Shown: positions 21,704 to 29,667 of the stretch, in pieces
Layout of the letters: each line of letters opens with the position of its first letter
Numbering within the stretch: the first letter of the stretch is position 1
Source of the DNA: Lojkania enalia
Taxonomy: Eukaryota; Ascomycota; Dothideomycetes; Pleosporales
DNA: 32,099 bases
Direction of reading: 5' to 3'
NCBI GenBank assembly: GCA_010094045.1
Contig: ML986825.1
Coordinates: 1 to 32,099, forward strand
Program-made: the position numbers and the translations under genes
The notes under the pieces: generated by a model
Told to the model about the DNA's origin: nothing
What the model saw: only the letters and a program-made list of their open reading frames with translations
Databases searched by the model: none

Positions 21704-22015
21704 GTAATATATCTACTTAATAGAACGCTGATTGTAAGCCTTCGATTTAAAACCTTATATAAGGCTGTTTTTAACTATAAACTATCTCTTACTTACCTTT
21801 AGGTTATAGGATCGCGAGCGTACGTTTTAGATAAAACTCTATTAAGAGGCGATAAACTAGCGTTGCGAGTACTAATCGAAAAACTCATATAATATAGGAG
21901 TACGAATATATACTAAATACTAATTCTAAAACTAAAACGGGTATTTAATACTAGAGATATTATATTTAGTAATATTATATCTAATAAAGAGGAGAAATAT
22001 CTGCTAAAAGAATTT
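21704..22015 (+). pseudogene. copia polyprotein fragment after the integrase core
   Basis: The copia reading resumes directly after pogo-2: VIYLLNRTLI, then FKTLYKAVFNYKL and VIGSRAYVLDKTLLRGDKLA (about 21800-21865). These match the segment that follows the integrase core in fungal copia elements, with GCRAYV-like and DKT motifs. It continues through RDIIFSN to YLLKEF at 22010, where gypsy-3 is inserted at AATTT. It shows few stops for this window. Confidence 0.82.
22011..22015 (+). repeat. target site duplication of gypsy-3, left copy (AATTT)
   Basis: AATTT directly precedes the left LTR; AATCT directly follows the right LTR (27903-27907). The single C/T difference is a transition. Removing the element restores the continuous copia reading LLKEFLEKFLF across the junction. 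Confidence 0.88.
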
Positions 22016-22318
22016 TATTATAGACGCTTACGCGTAGTTAGTTAATCGTACTTTAAGTAGTTAACTCTATTACTATATACTATATATAAATATTAAAATA
22101 TTATATAAAGAATAGAGATATCTATATTATATAGGTTTTTATAGAGGCTAGGTCTATACTACTATATAGGCTAGCCGGGTCGGTAAAACTTTCCTCTATT
22201 ATAGTTAAGACAAGTCGGTTATATTCTAACTAGCAGCTAATAGCTATTACTAGCAGCTAGTTTAGGTATTATAGTAAGGGTAGTATAGGTATAGAGGTGT
22301 CGCGGTATTACTGTAATA
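22016..22318 (-). repeat. 3' LTR of gypsy-3 (303 bp)
   Basis: It begins TATTATAGACGCTTACGCG and ends ACTGTAATA on the + strand. It is collinear with 27600-27902 at identical length. Differences are mostly transitions. Confidence 0.93.
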
Positions 22319-22331
22319 GTACTCTCTTTTT
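22319..22331 (-). other. polypurine tract of gypsy-3
   Basis: The minus strand reads AAAAAGAGAGTAC next to the 3' LTR. Its position and purine content match the expected plus-strand primer site and support the minus orientation. Confidence 0.65.
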
Positions 22332-22780
22332 AGTTATAAGCTCTTATAAGTTAGGTCTTTATATTATATTTAGATTATTTATAATTAAGTAGCAGTTATT
22401 AATACTAGTATTAGTTAAAGTTGTAGGTATATTAGTATAATCGGTTATTATCGTATAGTAGTATTATATTAGGGATTAGGTTAGGTTGCAGGTATATTAG
22501 CGCGACTAGTAGTTAATAGTAGTATTATATTAGGGATTAGATCGGTTCGGTTCTTATAGTAGTATTATACTAGAGATTAGGTTAGGTTGTAGATATATTA
22601 GCGCGACCGGTTATTATTATATAGTAGTACTATACTAGAGATTAGGTCGGTTTAGTTTATATAGCAGTACTATACTAGGGATCAGTAGTAGTATTATTAC
22701 TAGTATTATATTAGTATAGTATTATTGCAGGCGTTTAAGAATATACTTAAATTAGACTCTAGTACTTAATTAAGAATCTA
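22332..22780. other. gypsy-3 3' non-coding region
   Basis: Between the polypurine tract and the chromodomain. Apart from the minisatellite at 22418-22690 there is an inverted TAGTATTA-type cluster at about 22685-22725. No protein domain is visible on either strand. Confidence 0.55.
22418..22690. repeat. composite minisatellite in the 3' region of gypsy-3
   Basis: Five occurrences of a TAGTAGTATTATATTAGGGA-like core start at about 22456, 22517, 22557, 22622 and 22662. Spacings alternate about 61, 40, 65 and 40 bp, so the true period is about 101-105 bp. The longer intervals share AGGTTGTAGGTATATTAG and a CGCGAC or related block. Upstream of the first core, 22418-22455 carries a matching partial unit. 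Variation between units is mostly C/T and G/A. Confidence 0.85.
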
Positions 22781-22789
22781 GACGTAATA

Positions 22790-25700
22790 TTATATTTAAG
22801 TCTTATTTATTTAGGTTTCTAGCGTAGTAATCTTCTACGGTAGTTATCTTAGCAAAGTTACTAGCCGGGTACTATTCTAGGTCGTAATAGCTAGTCTACT
22901 TAACTAGGTATTCGTGCCGGCGTCTCTATCGGTTATAATAGAGGTCTTCTATTTACTTAATAAAGTATTCCAGTTCTCTATTAATTTTAATAGGTTTAGG
23001 GTTGTATATTTATTAACTAGACAAGTAGTTAGACAACTTAGGTGCTAGCTATAATAGCGATATATAGAATATAGGATGTATTTTAGCCGATTTAGGTAGC
23101 TTTAGTTTATAAGCGTACGAGGATACCTTCGTGATAACTTTATAGGAGCCTATATTCTTCTAGTCGAGTTTTTTTAACAGTCTTCGTATGCGTATATTCC
23201 TAGCGTCTAGCTAGACTAGATTACTAACCTAATAGTTAGGGGCTGGTACGCGCTTGCGGTTAGCATACTCTTATTAGAGCGTTTATACGCAGGTAAGTTC
23301 TTCTCTAATATACTCTATAATATCCTTTATCTTATCAACTAGTCTATTAGCTTTCTAGACTATTAGGGACTATTTTAGTAGTTAATAAATCCCTATAAGC
23401 AGCTCGAAGCCTATTTAAGGGTGCTAGCTAAAGTAGGCTAGAAACAGGAAAACTTTTATTAATTCAGACACTGTATTATTCACTTTAAACTATACTATTA
23501 GCAGCTATTTAACCTAGTTATCTTATTTGTAGCTAGTATAGGCTTAGAGAACTTATTCTATTACTGTATTAGTATTCTCTATCTAACTATTAGTCTCTAA
23601 ATAGAAGCTAGTTAATATACGCGTATTAATTTATAGCTGTTTATAAAGCTCTTAGTAGAAGGTAGAAATAAACTATATTTTACGGTCGGATATAATAGTA
23701 CGTAGTAGTCTATAGTAAACCTATATATAGTAATAGAATAGTTAAATAACGTTAGAAGCTTCGATTCTTATATATAGTATCAGGTGTCTATACTTGCTAA
23801 GCCTATTAACTACTACTATAATATTCGTATAATCTTCTAATTCTAGTAGATTAGTTATAAAGTCTATAGAGATATTTTAAAACCTTTATTTAGGTATAGA
23901 TAATAGTTTTAGTAATCTATAGTACTTCTTTCTAGAAGCCTTACTTCTTTAATATATATAATAATAGCCTATATATTATTATATTAAGTCGAACATCTTT
24001 AACTAATAGTACTCGTGCTGGAGTAGTTCTAAGGTCTTTCCTCAACTAGGGTATCCGCCGGACAGCGAGTCGTAGACAGCTTATAATAGCTTAAGTTTCA
24101 GCTCGTTGTAGTCTAGTATTACAAGTTAATCTTAGTAGTATAGTCGGTTGTTATACTCTTTATAGTTAGCTAAAGTTAAGAGTTTAGATCGACGGGCTCT
24201 TTCTCTTAGTAGCTTTAGAGTATCTTAGATTAGATTATCGTTCGAGTATTCTTCGTCGATAATCTCTATAATTAGTTAGCCTACTTCCATCTATTAGAAT
24301 AGTTTAGGACGAAGTAATATCTATTAATAACCTCTACAGGCCTCTTCTTATATAGACTTGTCTTATAACCTTTAAGTTAAGGTATTAGACTTCTCTCTAA
24401 GTTTTCTAGGTTAGTATATAATACTAAAGTTAAACCTTAATAGATATTCTAATTAACAGGCCTATTAGTAGCTTAGCTATTTTATTATTACGAAGTACTA
24501 CAGGTTCTTATAATTGCTTAGCACTTCTATAGGAAATATTATACCTTTTAATTCGGGCCTCTATTACTTAAAATATTAGATAATTACGAGTAGTTCCTTA
24601 TTGTAAATCTTATAGTTACTTTTAGTAGAGTTTATACGCTTAGAAAAGTAGGTAATAAGTCTTAGTTTACTATCAGCGCCTCTCTAGGACAGTATACTAG
24701 CTGTTATAAAGTCGGACGTATTAGCTTCTACTACTATTAGCAGCTTAAAGTTAAAGTATTAGAGAATCGGTATAGAGATAAAAGTATTCTTTAGGTAGTC
24801 GAAGGAATATTAACAGCTATTATTCTAGTCGAATCGAGTGTTCTTCTTAGTTAGGGCTATTAAGGGGGAGACTTTCCATAAGAAGTTGCTAATAAATTAT
24901 TAGTAGAAGTTCAGGAAGCCTATAAAAGCTTAAATATCTTTTATATTCTTAGAGTATTTCTAGTTAATAATTATTTCTACCTTCTTTAGATCTATACGGA
25001 TCCCTTCTATAATAATTATATACCCTAGGTAGGTTACTTCTAACTAGTAGAACTCGTATTTATCTATATTAAGCTGTAGACTATTTACTCTTAAGGCTTT
25101 AAGAACTAGCTAGATATACTACTTATAATCCTTTAGATTCTTATTAAATATTAGGATATTATCGATATAGGTAATATAGAATATATTAAGGTATAATCTT
25201 AGTACGTTATTTATAAAGTGCTGGAACGTATTTAAAATATTAGCTAGGCTAAAGGGTATTACTAGATATTTAAACAGCCCGTAGTGTATATAAAAGGTAG
25301 TCTTCTATTTATCTCTCTTAATAATCCTTAGCTTATTAAACGCGGCAATAATATCGAGTTTTATATAGTACTTAGCCTTACTAAATCGAGTTAACGTTTC
25401 TTAGATTAGTAGAATCGGATATTGGTTCTTAATAGTAATAGTATTTAGGGCTCTATAGTCTATATAGAATTAGAGACTATCTTTAGATTTCTTTATAAAG
25501 ATTATAAGTATAGCTACTAGTAATAAGCTTATTCTAATAAATCCCTTAAATAAGTTCTTATTAAGGTACTTTCTTAGTACCTTTAACTCGTTCTAGGATA
25601 TCTTATAGAGTAGACTAAAGCTAGTTTACTTGCCGTTCTCTAGTTCGATCTTATAATTGTATAGTTATTATTTAGGCAGCTTATCTGCATCCTTATATAA

Positions 25701-26250
25701 GAAGATAGATAATAGGTTATAGTATTCTTTAGGTACTTTAGTAATAGGGTTAATATATACCTTTAGGGTTAGAGCCTTATTAATATTAGTTATTAATATA
25801 GCGAAGATTTTATAGTTAGATTATTAAGAGAGTTAGACTAGTAGTACAGCGCCTATATAGTATATATCTAGCTATAGTACAGACTTTAGATATTTGGGCT
25901 TAAATAGGTCCTCTTAACTATAATCTTTATCTAAGGTTAGGTTAGTTTTAGTTTTAAATTCTTTTAACTAGCGTAGTATCTTAAATAGTTAATAATTATA
26001 TTAGTTATAACTTAATAGGTAGAGTTTTAAACGATACTACTTAAGCTTTAAGCTATATAAGGGTCGTAAATTAGTTACTTTAGAATCTCCTTTTATATTA
26101 GGTTTAAGTAGTTTATAGTCTTTAATAACCGTTTAGATAGCTTATTAGTAGATAGTAGTACTAGTAGGTTATATAAAAGTTATATCTTTCGGAGTTTTAG
26201 GGTATATATAAGGTCTCTATAGATATAGCTATAACTAGTAGCCCTAGTAT
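22790..26250 (-). pseudogene. pol: pol polyprotein remnant of gypsy-3 (RT-RNase H-IN-chromodomain)
   Basis: Read from right to left. Reverse transcriptase about 25700-24900 has HYGLFKYLVIPFSLAN-like sequence (about 25310-25260) and a catalytic motif YIDN at 25158-25169, where the second Asp is Asn. Linker and RNase H follow (YLGYIIIIEGIRIDLKK, FIGFLNFYQQFI, then SKRINSTKSNYKIYNKELL near 24690-24600). Integrase about 24200-23300 shows ISIDFI (first Asp kept), IISDRKIQFIS (second Asp kept) and YLETNSQIENTN (Glu kept). The post-integrase segment at about 23130-23050 reads KLPKSAKIHPIFYISLLQL. The chromodomain at about 22960-22830 shows RRRHEYLVK and YPASNFAKI. The protease should lie right of about 25700 but I could not place its motif. 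Stops break all parts. The integrase catalytic triad appears intact, unlike the RT. Confidence 0.88.
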
Positions 26251-26299
26251 TAATAAGAATATTAATATCTTACTAGACTAGGTCTTAATAGATTAAGAA

Positions 26300-27560
26300 A
26301 GAAGCTAGGATCTAGTAGTTCTATAACTATTTCTATAGGGGCTAGTTCTATAGATATATAGAGATTCGGTATAGACGTAGTCCTAAGAAGTAATTTACTT
26401 CCAGGACGGACCTTTTAGTAACGTTCTAGTTAGCAAGACTAGCTGCGTTTAAGAGTAAGAATAATAGCTTTATCTATAAGATAATAAGTATATTAAGGAT
26501 CGGTTAGAGGATTAGTTGGAGGATCGAGAGTAGAACCTATAGGGTATAGTAGGGTTCTAAAACCCTTAACAGATTAATAGTAGAGGAGCGTTATATTCTA
26601 GTAAAATAAATCTCTTACTATTATACTTATAACAGCGTCCTTTACGGCAGTACCTTTCTTATTTATTAGAGTCTATAGGCGCGTAGCTAGAAGTATTAAG
26701 TTCTATAGCGTTTAGGTTCTTCTAGTAAGTAGTATAATATTTTAGTTGTTTACGGTAGTTGCTGGATAGGTAATATAGGTTAGTATTATATAGGGAAATT
26801 AGGTTAGCGTAGTTGTTTAGGGTGCTAGGTATTATAATACTAATTATAGTACGGCGGAGCTTATTAGAGAGAGAACGTTAGAGATATACGATTTATCTAG
26901 TCTTATTTAGTTTAGTATCTGCAATCAGGCGTCGGAATTTAGTAAAGTAAGTAGGGAACCTGCTTTAGCCTTACTTTAAAGTCTCTAGCTTACTCTATAC
27001 TATAGTCTCTTTATTCCGGTCGCTATAAGTAGATTCTAAGAAGGCGACTAAGCTGTCTATAGAGTTAATACCCTTGTCTATTAATAGGTTAACTAATATT
27101 ACTGGGTCTTATTCTAGGCGGAAATAAGTATATAGAAGGCAGGTACGTTTAGTTAGGTATTAGTTAATATTTCCTTCTAGTTTATAGTAGAGCTTTCTAA
27201 TAAAGTGTAAAAGCTCTAAGCGTTTACTAGAGAATATTAAAGAGTTAGGTAAATAGTTAGAATAGAAATACGGGTTATATATAGTTTTAGGCGGATTAGA
27301 AGTTAATATAAGTATCTATTTAGAAGCTAGAGTTGCAGGCTAAGTTAGGCTAAAGGTAGGTAATAGTTCTATTACTGTTAATATACTAGTAGCTGGTAGA
27401 GGGGTAGCTGTTTAGCGGCTACTAAATTCCCTTCGTATCGCTTCGAGGTTTAACTTATAGCGGTTCTCCTAGGTTACTAAGGCCTCTACTAGCATCTCGT
27501 TCTTCTACTATAAAGAGTCTAGTTTGCTCTAGATCTCTTTAAGTATATTAACAAGCGCGT
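26300..27560 (-). pseudogene. gag: gag remnant of gypsy-3
   Basis: This is the upstream gene of gypsy-3, adjoining the 5' LTR side. The capsid part is poorly preserved and recognised mainly by position. A nucleocapsid knuckle at about 26650-26590 reads RCYKYNSKRFILLEY, with CX2C-X4-H-X4-C spacing but Tyr at the second and last Cys positions and Phe at the His position. The N-terminal part at about 27560-27460 shows a Lys/Glu-rich stretch. Many stops are present. Boundaries are approximate. Confidence 0.65.
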
Positions 27561-27599
27561 TCTTATCTATAGTATATAATAGTAGATAACGTAATATAA

Positions 27600-27902
27600 T
27601 ATTACGGACGCTTACGCGCAGTTAGTTAATCGTACTTTAGGTAGTTAACTCTATTACTATATATTACGTATAAATATTAAAACGTTATATAAAGAATAGA
27701 AATATCTATATTATATAGGTTTTTATAGGAGCTAGGTCTATACTACTATACAGGCTAGCTGGGTTGGTAAAACCTTCCTCTATCGTGGTTAAGATAAGTC
27801 GGTTATATTCTAGCTAGCAGCTAACAGCTGTCGCTAGCAGCTGGTTCGGGTATTATAGTAAGAGTAGTATAGGTGTAGAGGTGTCGCGGTATTACTATAA
27901 TA
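27600..27902 (-). repeat. 5' LTR of gypsy-3 (303 bp)
   Basis: It begins TATTACGGACGCTTACGCG and ends ACTATAATA on the + strand. It is the promoter-bearing LTR of this minus-strand element. It is collinear with 22016-22318 with no length change. Confidence 0.93.
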
Positions 27903-27907
27903 AATCT
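27903..27907 (+). repeat. target site duplication of gypsy-3, right copy (AATCT)
   Basis: Matches AATTT at 22011-22015 with one transition. Copia sequence resumes immediately (CTAGAGAAGTTTC). Confidence 0.88.
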
Positions 27908-28284
27908 CTAGAGAAGTTTCTTTTTTAAATTAATAATATTAAGAGCTCTATTAATAGTAGTAATAATAAAACGATTAAAGTTGTAGAAGTAATCTATAAG
28001 GATTAGCTACCTAATTAAAATATCTCTACTAAGTTAGTAGGTAATTTAATTAGTAAGAAGGCCTATTAGTAGGAGAATACTATTTTTAAAGAATAAATCG
28101 ACGATATTACTAGTAATTAGAGACTTCTAATACTAGAATTAATACCAGCGCTAACGCTAAAGAATTAGAATACCCCTATAATACTACTAGTAGATAGTAA
28201 AGATACTACGTTTAGCAATAATTTATTATAAGAATGGTAACTATCGCCTTCTTATACTTCTATACCCTTAAAAAGAATAAATAA
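27903..28284 (+). pseudogene. copia linker fragment between integrase and reverse transcriptase
   Basis: The reading LEKFLF.INNIKSSINSS, then NKTIKVVEVIYKD, STKLVGNLISKKAY, LILELIPALTLKN and DSKDTTFSNNLL continues the frame from 22015. Such low-complexity Asn/Ser/Lys-rich linkers separate integrase from RT in fungal copia polyproteins. Stops replace expected Gln or Trp codons. It ends at KRINN, where gypsy copy B begins. The last five bases, AATAA (28280-28284), are the likely target duplication of copy B. Confidence 0.75.
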
Positions 28285-28563
28285 TGTAACGGCGTAGGTA
28301 AGATAATAGGTCTAAATACGGCACGAATCTACTTAGAGGTATATAGGAGTGTGTAGGGGTTTAGGGACCTAAGAATTCTATTAACACCTATAGGCCTTAT
28401 ATAAAAAGATATAGAAGAACTACTAAGCTACTTATAAGGGAGTATACAACTATATACGGAAGGGAAAAGGGGTAGAACTGGGGGTAGGATAAGATAAGCG
28501 AAAAGCTTTAGGATAAGGTTGTATATAAAGCTTTTCGTAGAACGATTTCTTTGTATTATTATA
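28285..28563 (-). repeat. 3' LTR of gypsy copy B (279 bp)
   Basis: It begins TGTAACGGCGTAGG on the + strand, so the element end reads GTTACA. Its other end is TATTATTATA, mutated from the expected GTTACA complement. It has the same length as the LTR at 6008-6286. Copia sequence directly abuts it on the left. Confidence 0.88.
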
Positions 28564-28577
28564 CTACCCCCCTCCTT
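28564..28577 (-). other. polypurine tract of gypsy copy B
   Basis: The minus strand reads AAGGAGGGGGGTAG next to the LTR, matching copy A (5994-6007) except for G to A changes. Confidence 0.75.
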
Positions 28578-29667
28578 ATAGGCTGATAGTCCCTATCTAC
28601 GCTAGTTCGAGAGAGAATCAGGGCTATTACAGATAGGTTCTAGTATAAAGAAATTTCTTTAAGGAGGTATTTACTAGTAAGGGCTAATATACGCGGTTGC
28701 TTATAGAGATACGTTTATTAATGTGATATTAAGTAAGGTTTTTACGGTAAGTATAATTGACCTATATATTAGCTAGTAACTACTATTATAACGGTTTATT
28801 AATATTACAATTTCGTCGCGTATAGTAACGAGTGTTTACTAGCCTTAGTATATTACTAGGTTGCTGTTAACTGAGCTTTCTTAATTAAACAATAACTTCT
28901 GCTCCGTACGTATTATTACGCGTCCCTAGTACCGTTAATTATTAAAGTATTGCTAACGCCTCGTAGAAAAAATTAATTAATATGCTACTCCGTCCGCCTT
29001 CTAGAACCTCTTTAGAGGCCTTTTAGGTTATCTACCTTTAAGCTATATATATACTCGCCCGCGGGCGGTGTATAATATTTACCTTTCGGTCTCTAAGATT
29101 AAAAAAATGCGAGTATTATACCTCGTAAAATAAAAAGTATAACCCTATATAAATCGCATCTAATATTAGTAGAGTACTTACTACTAACGTATTTATAGAT
29201 CCCCTTCTACTATAAGGAGGAGTTTCTAGTCCTCTGGGGCTATCTTAAACTATAGATAGTAGCCTAATACGTAGGGGATAAGAAGGATAAAAAGGTAGCT
29301 TTCGAGGTTATTTTAGAGTCCGCTTACAGCCTAGCGCTTATAGCCTAGATTATAAGAAGTTAGAAAGATAACCTTCTTATAGCTAGTATCTAGGTGGCTT
29401 TATTCTACTAGAGTACTAAGTTACTCTATTAGGTTTTAGCCCTAGAGGCTCTAGTATCTAGCCTTTAAGCTGATATTACGGCGCTCTTAGGCGGTTAAGG
29501 ATAAGGTAGGGGAGGTTTAAGGGAAGTCTAGAAGGAAGAAAGGAGAAGGAGGGTAGAGGAGGAGAGGACTAAAGAGGTATCCGACAGCCTGCTATTAGAC
29601 TCTCCGGATTCTATAGAGGAGTAATTTTAGGCCTATAATTTAGTTTTCTAATCTACTACTTAACTCT
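28578..29667 (-). other. non-coding 3' region of gypsy copy B
   Basis: Inverted counterpart of 4904-5993 in copy A. It includes the conserved CG palindrome at 29056-29067 and a purine-rich stretch on the + strand at about 29510-29575. No domain is recognised. Confidence 0.6.
29056..29067. repeat. perfect 12-bp CG palindrome (copy B)
   Basis: CGCCCGCGGGCG, identical to 5503-5514 of copy A while the surrounding bases carry many transitions. Confidence 0.7.

Larger units (their letters stand above)
22016..27902 (-). mobile_element. gypsy-3: complete Ty3/gypsy chromovirus inserted in copia (5887 bp)
   Basis: This complete retrotransposon lies on the minus strand with two 303-bp LTRs (22016-22318 and 27600-27902), a target duplication AATTT/AATCT, a polypurine tract at the left LTR, and gag and pol with a chromodomain. 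It is a different family from copies A/B and from gypsy-2: LTR length and sequence differ and it carries a minisatellite near its 3' end. LTR termini are inferred as TGTTAC...GTAACA, now TATTAY...RTAATA. Everything is stop-ridden. Confidence 0.95.
9542..28284 (+). mobile_element. Ty1/copia retrotransposon, split by four younger insertions
   Basis: One + strand copia element can be followed through the window in segments: about 9542-10156 (LTR/leader and gag start), 17628-19857 (gag, protease, most of integrase), 21704-22015 (end of integrase core and following region) and 27903-28284 (linker toward RT). The interruptions are gypsy-2, pogo-2, gypsy-3 and gypsy copy B. The reading continues across each junction once the insertion and one target duplication are removed. 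The order protease-integrase before RT identifies Ty1/copia. RT, RNase H and the 3' LTR should lie beyond the right edge, after copy B. The left boundary is tentative. About 3.5 kb of it is visible here. Confidence 0.82.

Noticed and set aside
22418..22690. CRISPR-like alternating repeats
   Set aside because: Units are long and diverged, spacers are themselves repeated, and the setting is a eukaryotic retrotransposon. It is a minisatellite.
29160..29480. Possible antisense gene in the copy B 3' region on the + strand
   Set aside because: Readable stretches exist in more than one frame, but none has a domain or a consistent start, and stops are frequent in both copies.
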